From: Chromera velia
Lineage: Eukaryota > Sar > Chromeraceae
Reading direction: 5' to 3'
DNA length: 64,000 bases
Assembly (NCBI GenBank): GCA_018398765.1
Contig: JAHBMJ010000421.1
Coordinates: 27,534-91,533, forward strand
The notes beneath the pieces were generated by a model. It was not told where the DNA came from. It did not search any database and saw only the letters and a program-made list of their open reading frames with translations. Of this stretch, positions 35,576 through 46,484 are shown piece by piece (position 1 is the first letter of the stretch; every line of letters starts with the position of its first letter). The translations under genes were made by a program, and so were the position numbers.

Positions 35576-35765
35576 TAGAAAGAAAATTCGAAGCAGTTTC
35601 AGCATTGTCTGTCTGTTCCCCGCCGTTTGTTGCAAGCTTCTTTGTCCTAGTATCCGTCATGCAAAGTAGTGAATACGACTTCTCCCTCTCTTCCGCTTTG
35701 CTCTTCTGGCTCTTCTTGGATGTCCGAAGTTCAGATGGATATTTTGGAAGTCAGACAGTGGGACG

Positions 35766-37010
35766 ATGAGTTGGAGGAGAAGGCTAGGGGAGAAGGTGCG
35801 TGCGTTTGGAATTCACTATATTCTTATGATGGTTGACAGACACACACACGTGACACTTGCTCATGCGCTGAAAAAGAAATCAGATGCTCTTTTTCCTGTT
35901 GTTGAGTTGATTCAGACTTATGCAGTGCCCGCTGTCCTTCGTGCAGACAATGCAGGTGAATTGTCTGCAGGGAAAGTTGCTGCCTTGTTGGCAGAAAAAG
36001 GATGTCGTGTTCTGCCGGGTGTTCCGTGTACTTCTCTCTTTCAGGGAATTGTCGAGCGATTCAATCGAACTGCGCGTGCTTTGGTACGCCATCTTGTGCA
36101 CACCTTCCGTTTTCCTCTTGCTTGGTTTCCTGCGCTCTTTCGTGCTGCTGAGTGGTCGTATAATCACACGTCTGATGAGCAAGGGAAGTCTCCTCTTATG
36201 CGTGCCTTCGGTCACACACCTGATGTTCGTTACATGCCAGGTGAGTCTCTTGTGTTTGTTCCACAGGATGTGCAAAAGACTCTGCGTCCCCCCGGAAAGA
36301 TTGGTTTCTTCCTTTTTACCGCTTCTTCGCATGAGTGGCAGCTGGTAGAATGGAACTCTGCCAAACGGCAGTGGGACAGGGTGGTGAGACATCTTCCTGA
36401 TCCAAGAGGGCCTGCGTGCACTCGCCCAACGCCGGGGGTTCTTCTGAGGTCTGGACTGGTGGAGTTTTTGGGAGAGTGGGTGTTGGATGGGCTTGTATGC
36501 CCGACAATGAAGCAACGCGTGTCGCAAGATGACACGACTAGGAAGGGGGGTGAATCTTCTTCTGTGATTCTTTCTGAGCCGCCTTCTTTTCCTTCTTCTG
36601 TTTCTTTGTCTTCTTCTTCTGATTCTTCTCTTTCTTTTGTTTCTCCAAGTCGTCCTTCCTTTCGAACTGACTTCTTTTTGTACGGCGAGCCTGTTGCCGA
36701 GCAGCTGAGACGTTCTTCTCGCTTCCAGGCCGGGGGGGGGAATGAAAGGGGGAAAGGAGACGGGGGAGAAAAGGGAGAGGAAGAATGGCCAGTGCCTGAT
36801 GATGTTGATGTTGTGCCGGAAGGAACAGACCCCTCGACTTTCTGTGGCCGCTGTCTTGTTTCTGGCCACCATGCGTCTGTGTGTGCTGTTTCCATCGAAG
36901 GGGTGGGAGCTGAGCCAGCAGACCCGCAGGCTTTGCTTGATCACACAGGCTGCACGCAGATTCCTGTGTCCGTGTCTGATCCTGCGGTGAAGGAAGGAAA
37001 GTTTGAATAG
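35766..37010 (+). CDS. Copia integrase
   Basis: 414-aa ORF with an intact retroviral-type catalytic triad: D24 (MMVDRHTH), D61 (LRADNAGE) and E97 (GIVERFNR), exactly 35 residues between the last two, the D-D35-E signature. WSYNHTSDEQGKSPLMRAFG follows, as usual for rve integrases. The C-terminal half is Ser/Glu/Gly-rich and variable. It ends in TAG 37008-37010; the RT frame resumes in the same phase three bases later. Confidence 0.9.
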   Translation: MSWRRRLGEKVRAFGIHYILMMVDRHTHVTLAHALKKKSDALFPVVELIQTYAVPAVLRADNAGELSAGKVAALLAEKGCRVLPGVPCTSLFQGIVERFNRTARALVRHLVHTFRFPLAWFPALFRAAEWSYNHTSDEQGKSPLMRAFGHTPDVRYMPGESLVFVPQDVQKTLRPPGKIGFFLFTASSHEWQLVEWNSAKRQWDRVVRHLPDPRGPACTRPTPGVLLRSGLVEFLGEWVLDGLVCPTMKQRVSQDDTTRKGGESSSVILSEPPSFPSSVSLSSSSDSSLSFVSPSRPSFRTDFFLYGEPVAEQLRRSSRFQAGGGNERGKGDGGEKGEEEWPVPDDVDVVPEGTDPSTFCGRCLVSGHHASVCAVSIEGVGAEPADPQALLDHTGCTQIPVSVSDPAVKEGKFE

Positions 37011-37013
37011 GCA

Positions 37014-38336
37014 ATGGAGAATGAAGTGTACAAGTTTTCTTCTTATGATGTTTTTGGAGAATTAATTTCGCAGTCTCTTTGCGCTGTTGTTCTGTTTTGT
37101 AAGTGGGTGTTCACGTGGAAACTGAAAGACGGGAAACGAGTGCCAAAAGCTCGACTCATTTGTGCTGGGCATCCTGGACGAGACACTCATGAGTGTGAGA
37201 CATACAGCGGTACCCCTGATACCTCTCTTCTTCATCTCCTTTTTGTTTTCACTCTTGTCAGTCGTTTTACCATCGCAATCACTGATATTCAAAATACTTT
37301 CTTGCAGTGCCCGATTATAGGTTCTGCTGCCTCTGTTTTTGTTCGTCTGCCTCCTCTTTTTCCAAAAAAGAGCTTCGGTCTCCAGCCAGGGGGGGTGTAT
37401 TCGCTAAAAAAAGCAATGTACGGACTTAAAGATGCGCCGAGAATGTTTACTTCTTGGCTGAAGACGAAGCTGCAGGCTCTTTTCTTCTTTGAGATTGCAG
37501 AGTCTATTCTTGTCCGCCTTTCTTCTCGCGTCCCTCCCTCTCCTCAGGTAGAAGAAGTCATCACTGATGTGAAAGTGATGCCTGTCGAGAGCGCAATGCA
37601 AATGCATGTCGATGATTTGATTTGTTTTGCCAGAGACGCTAGAAAGACATTGAAAGAAGTGACTGAGGCAGTTGAGTCAGATGAGGTGGGTGAGGTGACA
37701 GACAGGCCAGTGAAGTGTGTAGGAATGGAGTTGTCGCATGACAGGGAAGGGGGGGAGATTAGACAGAGTCAGAGGTCATATCTCAATCCAGAGAAGATCC
37801 CTCCAGGAAAGAAAGGTTCGAAAAGTCTAGATAAAACAGACTTTGCTCAGCCGCAGCCAGAGGAGATAGACATGAAGTATGAGGCTCTCTATCGTGCTCT
37901 TTTGGGCATGCTTGGCTGGATGACGAGAACGAGGTGGAATCTTGCGTTTGCATTTTCTCAGCTTGTTAGATGGTCTTCCTTTCCCTCTGTTCGCGTCTTT
38001 CGGACTTTGTGCACTGTGTTGCGGACTGCTGTTGCAGAAGCGAGGGACTTGGTCTTTCATGCAGTCAGAAATCCAGAAATGCGCTTGTGGGTAGATGCAG
38101 TATATGATGATCGATTATGTAAATCGCGAAGTGGTTTTATTATTCAGCTTACAGATCGTTCCTGGGACTTTTCAGTCAGATGGAACATGCTTGATTGGGC
38201 TTCTCACAGAGAGAAGCGGCTGGTTCGTTCGACTGCAGGAGCCGAACTATTGGCTCTTGTTCATGGTATTGTTCATGTTCCTTTTTGTTGCGAAATGTTC
38301 GTCTCCTCTTTTCAGATGTGCCCCTCAGAATCATGA
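37014..38336 (+). CDS. Copia reverse transcriptase / RNase H (frameshifted end)
   Basis: RVT_2-type reverse transcriptase. KWVFTWKLKDGKRVPKARLI, AITDIQNTFLQ (D91), VYSLKKAMYGLKDAPRMF and MHVDDLICFA (D200, D201) are the standard blocks. RNase H begins near WVDAVYDDRLCKSRSG and contains an STAGAELLAL motif; the frame is lost near 38300 and RNase H continues in another frame to 38521 (MTDSAALVDQLKSKK to ERQLADCLTKW). Same frame as the integrase ORF, separated only by one TAG. Probably a single pol in the ancestor. Confidence 0.9.
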   Translation: MENEVYKFSSYDVFGELISQSLCAVVLFCKWVFTWKLKDGKRVPKARLICAGHPGRDTHECETYSGTPDTSLLHLLFVFTLVSRFTIAITDIQNTFLQCPIIGSAASVFVRLPPLFPKKSFGLQPGGVYSLKKAMYGLKDAPRMFTSWLKTKLQALFFFEIAESILVRLSSRVPPSPQVEEVITDVKVMPVESAMQMHVDDLICFARDARKTLKEVTEAVESDEVGEVTDRPVKCVGMELSHDREGGEIRQSQRSYLNPEKIPPGKKGSKSLDKTDFAQPQPEEIDMKYEALYRALLGMLGWMTRTRWNLAFAFSQLVRWSSFPSVRVFRTLCTVLRTAVAEARDLVFHAVRNPEMRLWVDAVYDDRLCKSRSGFIIQLTDRSWDFSVRWNMLDWASHREKRLVRSTAGAELLALVHGIVHVPFCCEMFVSSFQMCPSES

Positions 38337-38551
38337 CTGATTCAGCTGCTTTGGTGGATCAGTTGAAGAGTAAAAAGTGTCAGAAGGAGCCTACCTTACA
38401 GGGAAGACTCAATTTCGTGCTTCAAGAAATTCGGTTTCTCAAGGCAACGTTCAAGCACGTTGAAGGGGAGAGGCAGCTTGCTGATTGCCTGACTAAGTGG
38501 CGTCATCTATCAATTGCGTAGCCATGTTATCCTTGAGAAAGCTTAGGGGGG

Positions 38552-38554
38552 GAG
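38552..38554 (+). other. Purine tract before right LTR (38545-38552)
   Basis: The polypurine primer tract AGGGGGGG lies at about 38545-38552, directly before the right LTR at 38553. Confidence 0.5.
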
Positions 38555-38781
38555 TCGCTTGGTGTAGAGCATGATTAAAGTGAGCCTAGAGTTTGAGGTG
38601 AGCAGCATGATTGACTATGGATTTATTCATGCATATATCTAGAAATATAGGAAACGGCTCGGTCCTGATGAGCGTTTAAGAACGAACTGATGCATGGTTG
38701 AATGTGATTTGAGTCCATACTTATGTATGTTCTGTCACTGGTCTCTTTGACCACGGCATAGACCCGAAAACCCCGTTCATT
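38553..38781 (+). repeat. Right LTR
   Basis: 229 bp, same length as the left LTR. About 14 substitutions separate them, nearly all A/G or C/T. The last trinucleotide is ATT where the left LTR has ACT. Confidence 0.8.
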
Positions 38782-38786
38782 CTGCA

Positions 38787-39683
38787 TCCGATTGTCAGCC
38801 TCATCCTTCCATTTTTTTAGTAGCGCCAAAGCTTTTTTTTTACTCCCGTCTCCCGGATCTGGTGTGGGTGGTAGAGTTTGGCCTTAGTTCCTATGCAATG
38901 AATGTGCCCCCCTCGGCGAATGAGACGCTCCTGGACCATCCTCCCGTCTCTTCACGTCAGTACTACCAAAGACATCCTTTCTCACCTGAGCTTTTAGTTG
39001 ACTCTAAGTTGAGTTTTATGCAACACCCTGCCCTTCATGTGTTGTTTATGTGTTGTTTAGACTGGCAGGTTTTATCAGCTGCATGGGCGTGCATGGCGGT
39101 GTGTGCATGGGCGCGCCCATGCAATTGCGCCGCGCGGCGCCGCTATAGGGACTATAATAGGGTTCATCCATTTTGGGCGCCGCCACGCAGGAACCGCATG
39201 TGATCCGCTCATTGCATGCTTCTGAGTGACATTGCTTCATATTGCTTCAAACTTTGACTTGATGGTTCTCAAAAGATGTCAAAAGTCCAGTCTACTCCCT
39301 TTTTTTCCTGCGAGATTTCCGAGGAAGTTCCGCCTCTCGATCAATTCTGCCGCTTCGGATTGTTGACGGTAGCAGATCGCATCTCTGACTTGTAACGGCC
39401 GGCATTTTGTGTGCGTCTGAACCATCGGACTGAAAAGCATAAACACGTGCGCCAGAGTCCCAGCGGCTCCCAGTTTTCACAACGCTTGGAGCCTTTCCTT
39501 AGAGCCTTTCCTTTTTGTCGTCGACTTTCATCGTACTCCTACCACGTGAGCAGATCAGACACTCGGAAAGCAGACGTCTGAGAGATATTTTCATCTAGAG
39601 ACGGAGGGGCGGTTGTAGGCTTCCGTCTGCGTCTTTGCGGAGGCTGAAATTGGGTGATCAGGCCCTGGCCCAAAGCCAGAAGC
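38787..39683. promoter_or_regulatory. Upstream region of METTL3 gene with CpG palindromes
   Basis: 39104-39123 is a perfect 20-bp palindrome (TGCATGGGCGCGCCCATGCA) and 39127-39140 a perfect 14-bp palindrome (GCGCCGCGCGGCGC), about 0.55 kb before the METTL3 start codon. TGACTTGATGG near 39255 and repeats of GAGCCTTTCCTT near 39486-39512 follow. No gene is seen here. The first ~100 bases flank the copia insertion and are open on the minus strand (LLKKWKDEADNRMQ). Confidence 0.5.
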
Positions 39684-42600
39684 ATGTCGAAGCTGAAGGA
39701 GAAATTCGCCCGCAGACAGCAGCAGCTCCTCCAGCAGACAGGAGGACGGGGGGGTGCTGCCTCAAGTTCGGCTTCTTCCACGCTCCTTGCGCCGTCCCTG
39801 AAGCAGCCAGACACAAAAAGTGGGCCCGAAAAGCAGCCCTCTCTTGCCGCCGCGCTCCAGGCCCCAGAGTCCTCCAACCACTCTGCTTCTCCAGTAGAAG
39901 CCCCTGAAGCAGCAGCAGCACCCGATGGGAAGGGAATAGAAAAGGAGACGGCACAAAAGGATGAGGAGGAAATCCGACGACAACGAAAAAGACCGAGAGA
40001 GTTACAGCCTCGTCCCCCAAACTTAATCACAGACCAAGCCGCTTCGGCCAGCCCCGTAGAAGAAGACAGGAGACCAGTCTCTCCGATCTCAGCCAAGGGT
40101 TTAGAGACGCCTGCCGATGCCGTCTCCCCTCTCCCTTCCCCGGCAGCCGTCTCTTCAGAAACCCCTTTTCCCCAAGAGCCGCCATCAAGTGCAGAGGAAG
40201 TCCGGGCGTTCGTTGTTCTTTTTCTATGCAAAGCCGAGCTGTACACTTGTCCCTTAGGGGTGAGTGCCTTCCTCCGAAACTTGCGAGGCATTTTCAAAGA
40301 CAGACAGAAACAGAGAAAGGCCCTTCAAGTCTTCACCCCCCAAGCCGTCAACAACGCTCTTTCATGGGCAAAATCTGCCGGTGCTTCTTCCGAGGAAAAG
40401 GAAACGGAAAAGGGTGGAGCAGCAGGATCCTCACCGTCCTCTCCTGCGGCCTTAGAGACCCAGACAGTGGGAGGATTGACGGTGATCAAATCTGTCGATC
40501 GTGCGTTGCTCGAGTCTCGCGTCCTTCCCCTTTGCTCCTCTGCTTTGTTAAAGACACTTCCAGACGCAGGGGGGAAACGACGATTGAGCCCAAATGATTC
40601 ACAGGCGAGCCCAAAATCCTCCTTGGCCGTACCTCTGAGTGGAGAGGGGAGGGCTCAGGGGAATAAAAAGGGAAGGGCCAGTCCTGCGGGTGTGGAGCTG
40701 GAGAGCGAGAGGAGCTTTGGGACCTCCACACAGCGCCCACCCACCGGAGGCCCCGGCATGCCACTCCCTTTCCGCCCACAGGGACCCCCCAACGCGCAGA
40801 TGAGTCTTCAAGAGCGGGGTGCGGGTCCAAGTCAAGGAGGTGGGGGCGGAGGGGGGGCTGTTGGATCTCGGCGTAGGGGGGGGGACGAGGACCTGGAGGC
40901 GCTCTTGAATGCTCCTTCAGCAAGGGTGGGTGGGGGGTTGGGTGGGGGGTCGTTGTGCTGATAAATCGATTTGCGCGTGTTTTCTTTTGTTTCTTCGATT
41001 TTTTGGCGTCCTTCCTTCCTCCTTTCCTTCTTTCTTTCCTTTTCCCCTTCTTTCCTCTGTTTCCTAACTGCTTCTTTTTTTCTCTTTCTTCTCGTTTCGG
41101 AAGACTTGCCTGCGCTGCGACTCGCATGCTTTTGAAGAAAAGACCTGGCATACGCACGTGGAATGGCAGACAGAGAGGCATGCATGCAGGCAGGCAGGAA
41201 AAAAAGACTGCGCATGCAAGCAGATCAAAAGACTGTGCCACGCACATGATGTCAGAGAGTGGTTGGTTGAGCAGCGGGTTTCTTCTTTTCTTCCCCTGTG
41301 TTTGTCAATTCTTCTTTCTGCATGCAGGAGAAGGCCTTGAAGGACGAGGGCGTGCATTTATTTTCATACAGGGCTTAATGCAAAAATCGATTCTTAATTC
41401 TTTCTGCATGCAGGAAAAGGCCTTGAAGGACGAGGGCGACGAGCTGTCCAAATTGCTGGCTGCTCCCAGCGCCCTGCAGGCTCTGACTGCCAAAAAGTTT
41501 CAGAACCAGAAGGGCTCATCTCTCAAAAGAATTTGTGCCAACGGAACGAAGGCCGACTGTTTTGTGCGTCACCTTCACCAGAACGGAGTCGGAAGGATAT
41601 GCAACAAAATACACTTCAGAAGAGTCATCTTGCCTCATACAGGTAAGGAAAATTGTCTGTCAGAAAGACAGAGGAGGGAAAACATGAAGCAGGCGAATGG
41701 ATGTGAAAAAGAGAGAAATCGTGTCAAAGAAAGAAACAAGGTTCTCAGCTGAGAGAAAAACGAAAGTGCCATCAAAGCGCGTCCTGACTGTGGGTCCAGG
41801 GAGGCCTTTTTTGACCTCAACCTCGCCAGGCAACTGTCTGATGGCAGGCAGGCAGGCAGGCAGGGAGGGAGGGAGGCTGCGTGGTTGACCCGACACTGCA
41901 TTTGCAATGCGCTCTCTGCCTGTCTTGTATCTGACCCATGTCTTTCTTTGCTTTTGTTTCTTTTGTTGCAGACATGTCCCTTGGCGACTGTTCGTATCTT
42001 GACACCTGCAGGTCCGTCGGTTCGTTCGTTGGCCTTTGATGCCTCCTGTCTCGTGATTTTCTTTCTAGGCTGTGGACTTCCACTTCGTGTCCGTTCGTTT
42101 TGTCTTGCCTTGTCTGGCCGTCAGCACTCTCCTTTCCTTTCATTCCGACATCAGCTGACTTTGTCTCGGCCTTCTTCTTTTTCACTGTCTGCTTCTTGCT
42201 GAAATTCGTTCCATCCTATTTGATGTCTCTCGCCTTTTTGAAATGCAGGAACATGAACACCTGCAAATTTGTCCACTACGAGGTTGACGTCTCCAGCGAG
42301 GAATTGATCGAGCTCGCGGCAGAGGGCAGGTCGGTTTCTGACTGTGCATTCTTCATTCATGTTCACATAACTTCATTCTTTCTTATGTGTGCAAGCAGAC
42401 AGACATGAGAGAGATGCATGAAGAAGAAGGAGAGGGAGGCTTCGATGCATCAAGGGGACAAACAGCCAGAGAGAATCAATCAGGTATGCATGTTAGCTGG
42501 GAGATGCATGCGTGGCCCGTGTACGAATGAGTCTTTCCATGGGTAGATCGAAGTGAGAGACAGTCAAATACTGCCTTGTAAGCGGGGAGAGCGGGCGCGG

Positions 42601-43245
42601 TTTTGCCTCTGCGGAAGAACGTAAATTTATACTGCCGCCACAGTTCTTTCTGCTTTAACGCCGACGTTTTTTGTTTGGGCGGTGTTTCCCTCCCTCTTTG
42701 CAGGCCCGTGGGAGATGCGCGTTTTGACATCGGCATTCGATCGGCTGAGAATCTGCCCGAGTGGCCTGCACAGTGGATCAAGTGTGATATTCGAACTTTC
42801 GACTTCACGATGTTCGGCAACGACGTGAAGGTTGTCATGGCAGACCCCCCGTGGGACATCCACATGAGTTTGCCTTATGGGACAATGAGAGATGATGAGA
42901 TGACAGCAATGAGGGTGAGTAGGGAGAGGTGCAGAGAGAGAATATGAAAGGGGCAGACAAAACATGGGAGCGTGTGTGTGCGCGACAGGGGGGTAGCCGA
43001 GGTGGTATCTTTCTTTGTCCGTTGCCTGAATTGATGATTGTGTCACGAGGAACGAGAGCAAGGGCGGAGAGAGTTCTGATGAGAGTGTGTAGTTTTTTTT
43101 GTACCGCTTTGTTGTTGATATGTTCTTTTGCATTTAGTTGATCTCTCACAATCCTTTTTTTTACTTGCCTCTCTGTCCCACCCTGTCTCTCGTTCGCGCT
43201 TTGCTTTTTCCCCCTCCATTTCCCTTTCTTGTAACTCAGATGAAC

Positions 43246-43293
<48 letters not shown>

Positions 43294-45145
43294 GCTTCCC
43301 TCCCTAGCCACGACTGGGGGTCCAACAACGAGGGGTTCCTCATATGAACATATGCGGGTTCGAGGGATTGGATGCAAATACCCCTCCCAAGCGGAAAGAA
43401 ACCGAGACTGTCCTTCCTGATATGTGCAGGTTGACCAGATCCACCAAGAGGGAATCATCTTTCTTTGGGTCACTGGACGGGCCATGGAGCTTGCACGTGA
43501 GTGCATGCAGGTGTGGGGGTACAGGCGGGTGGAGGAGTTGATCTGGGTGAAGACCAACCAGCTGCACCGAATGATCCGCACAGGCCGCACAGGGCACTGG
43601 TTGAACCACTCGAAGGAGCACTGCCTGATTGGGATCAAGGGGCCATGCCGATGGGCCAACAAGAACATAGACTGCGATGTCATTGTTGCAGAAGTCCGGG
43701 AGACCTCCAGAAAACCAGATGAGATCTACCGGTCAGTCGCCTGCTGTTCCTCTAGCTCGGCATCTCCCCCCCCTTCTTTTTCTTTTTCAATAGGAAGGAG
43801 GGACACTCTCTCGGAGAATGTCTTTCTCACTCATTCAGAGTGTTGCGGTCGATTGAATTAGAGAGTTGTGGTCACACGAAATTCAAAAACAGACACCCCA
43901 TTTTCCACATCCAATCCAGTGTTGTGGACGTGTTTTCTTTCTTCGCTCACCATGACACTTTTTGCCCCTCTGTTGACTTTCGCGTTTCATGGGCTTTCCC
44001 TTCCCGCTAGAATCTTCGTCTAAATTTTTTCTTCTCCCTCCTTGTCTCTTCGGGACCTCCCAGGTTCGTTCCGTCCTTTCGCATAAATAAGTCGACCCTC
44101 TTAGTAGTATCTCCCCTCCCCTTCACTTGAAGGAAGACTCGCTCGTCTCTATCTCTATCTATCTATCTATCTATCTATCTCTATCTCTCCCCCCGTATGT
44201 GTGAACGAGGGAGCAGAATTATTGAGCGAATGGCCCCCGGGTGTTTGAAGGTCGAGCTCTTCGGTAGAATGCACAACACACGAAAGAATTGGATCACTCT
44301 CGGTCAGTGTGAGAAGAGAAGCGGATGTGAGAAGAGAAGGGGGGAGCAGCTAGTGGAAGGTGAATCAAGAAGGGCAGGGCAGCAAGGAGAGGGGACAGAA
44401 AGTGCAGACTTTCTTTTATTTCTTCGGAGAGGAGAGCAGCAGTTTCCAAGATCGGAATGCCATCTTCAAAGACACTGGGGTTTTCTGCTCAAAGGTCAAA
44501 CTCTTCAGTATGTACAGAAACCTCTCCACAGCCTGCTCCACTTTTTCTGTCGCTCTGCTCGTGTGTCATTCGTGGTGATCAGTAACGAATGGCACGTGAG
44601 TGGGCATACGGGGTGATGCCATTATGTGACTGTGCGTATGTGTATACGGGTTCTCCGATTTCTCCTGATCCGCTCCTGATCTCTGTGCAGGCAACCAGTT
44701 GAAGGGGGTCCGTTTAACCGACCCAGGGCTGCGGCAGAAGTACAACGCAGTGGCACCCCGTCTGAATCTTCCCTTGTGCGACAACGAGACGGGAGAGACA
44801 GTTGCGCCCCCTCCCAGTGTCAGAGAAAAGGAACCAACAGAGCGGAATTTTGGAATGGGAGATGAGGCGGGGGGTCAGGGAAATGGGTCTTTCCAAACCG
44901 CACCCCACAATGGTTTTGGTGCTGCTTCCTCCCCAGCCCCACCCGGTGCAGTTCCCAACGGAAGCATGCATTTATCTGAGGCCGATCGGTTGTTCGAGAT
45001 GGGGACTGGAGAGGAGTTTGTGTCGGCAGGTCATGATGCGTCCATGCACGCAGCTGTTGGAAATGGATCGACGTTTGACTTCAGGGCAGACGCCAGTGCC
45101 AGTCTTGCAACACAGAAGAATGATGTTCAAATGACTGGGCCTTAA
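39684..45145 (+). CDS. METTL3: METTL3 (MT-A70) N6-adenosine RNA methyltransferase
   Basis: Catalytic subunit of the mRNA m6A writer. Exons: 39684-40925, 41414-41642, 41972-42011, 42249-42329, 42704-42914, 43430-43731, 44217-44302, 44691-45145; all GT-AG and in phase, 881 aa. Two CCCH zinc fingers are complete ([16 protein letters not shown] and [20 protein letters not shown]). The methyltransferase core has [19 protein letters not shown] with DPPW at ~578-581, then [39 protein letters not shown] and [20 protein letters not shown], all typical of METTL3/Ime4 and not of METTL14, which lacks [15 protein letters not shown] near residue 404 is the N-terminal helix shared with METTL3. The ~400-residue N-terminal part is otherwise low-complexity, longer than in animals (human METTL3 is 580 aa), and the C-terminal ~100 residues are a weakly conserved extension. 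The GTG at 39654 is in frame, but ATG 39684 is the natural start. Confidence 0.95.
41306..41438 (+). repeat. Tandem duplication of the exon 2 splice acceptor of METTL3
   Basis: CTTTCTGCATGCAG plus the first ~25 bases of exon 2 (coding EKALKDEG) occur twice, 86 bp apart: acceptors end at 41327 and 41413. The second copy leads into the full exon; after the first, the frame soon diverges (GVHLFSYRA) and stops. Confidence 0.85.
43248..43288. repeat. (CT)n microsatellite
   Basis: About 20 CT units in the intron between METTL3 exons 5 and 6. Confidence 0.9.
44150..44189. repeat. (TATC)n microsatellite
   Basis: TATC units with CTCTATCT variants, 28-67 bp before METTL3 exon 7, within the intron end. 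Confidence 0.85.
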
Positions 45146-46484
45146 CCATTTGTAGTATGTGCTGTTTATTTTTTTTTTTTTTGTAGTCCCAGGTGTATAA
45201 GTGCCGCATCCACAATGCATGATAATTAATTATTAATTTGTATTAAATTAAAGCAATATCAAATATGTATATAAGTTATGTAGATTGGTACCACTGTTTT
45301 GTTAGCTTCTGGGCGCTATAGTCTGTAAGCTAGGTCAGAGCAGCTGACAGAGCTTAAAGTTTTATTTAGGCCTGAATCTTAGCCTAGGTTTAGGCAGCAT
45401 TATGCTAGGATATTTAGGTTAATTTAGGCGTATTTCAGGGTTTTCCTGAACTTTTTTCTAAATTTGTTTGGTTACTTAATTATACATAATTATATAACAA
45501 AAATTAATTGGAATCATTGGATTTTAAGCCAATACCTAGGCCAGTATAAGCCAGGATAAATATAAGTTAGCATAGACAAACTAAGACAAACCTATAGAGA
45601 TAAATATACTGATACAAACAATTAATGTATTAAACAATGTCAAATATCTAGGTTAAATATGCCTAGAAATATGCAAAGAATTTTAAAAAATCTGTCAGTG
45701 AAATCAAGAGGAAAAGCCAGATTAAGCCCTGGATTAAGCCATATAAAGAAAGTATTTTTTTTTCCCCATTTTTTTTACTAGCTATATAACTCTTTCGGAA
45801 GAAGCATGAAACAGAAAAACACTCAAAAAAAAAATAAAAATTAAGTATTAAAAAAAAACTGATGATAAGAATAAATGTAGCTATAGTGTAGAAATGTAGA
45901 ATAGTCTAGAGAATAGTGCTAAGAATAGTGATGCCTAAAGTGATGTAAGGAGAGTCTTAAGAAACATAAAAGTCACACAATATGTAATAGCCTAGGTAAT
46001 GATGATAATGATAATGAGGTTGACTAAACCCGGCAGCCATCGTGTCCCAATGGCAGAGGGCAGTCTGGGCATATATGCATTGCTAGCCTAGGAGCATAAA
46101 AGCTCACTCAGAAAGGCCACACTGAGTCAACCAGAAACTAGCAACCCCTTGAAGAGGAGCAAGAGATACTGTTAAGGTCTACTTAGAGGGGTTGGCGCTG
46201 GTGAGTGCTTACAGAGGTTTAAGGGTCTTCAGGGCTTGATATCGCTGGAGTGGTTCAGGTCGATCTCCAGTCAGACTTGATCAGTATTATGAGCATAGAG
46301 CTTTCTTGTGATTCGGTAATCGATCTGATTTCATTGTAGTCTTCCAGAAAGTCTTTTGGAAGTCTTTCATATGATTTCGATCGAAGTATGACACGCCAAC
46401 ATCTGTATGATGCAGGACGTTTACATCTTGCATCTCCTTTCTTTGATACTTAAAAAGGATATAGCGAGGATTGAACCCATGACT
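45146..46484. other. AT-rich intergenic region
   Basis: 1.3 kb without a gene. It is AT-rich with many short CCTAGG/TTAGGC-type motifs and oligo-A/T runs such as 45740-45850. A stretch of lower AT content is seen at 46020-46280 but has no ORF of note. Confidence 0.5.

Larger units (their letters stand above)
32864..38781 (+). mobile_element. Ty1/copia LTR retrotransposon, 5.9 kb, degenerate
   Basis: Two 229-bp LTRs flank gag-like, integrase and reverse transcriptase regions in the order gag, (protease), integrase, RT, RNase H, which is diagnostic of Ty1/copia (Pseudoviridae-type) elements. A purine tract GGGGGGGA sits just before the right LTR as expected for plus-strand priming. CTGCA flanks both sides. 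The reading frames are broken at several places (after gag, before integrase, a TAG at 37008-37010, and in RNase H near 38300), so this copy is probably inactive. The LTRs differ at about 14 positions. Confidence 0.93.

Noticed and set aside
40486-41247. 253-aa minus-strand ORF over METTL3 exon 1 and intron 1
   Set aside because: Antisense to METTL3, Lys/Arg-rich because of pyrimidine-rich intron sequence.
43090-43683. Minus-strand ORF over METTL3 exons 5-6
   Set aside because: Antisense shadow that reads through a CT microsatellite as (RE)n.
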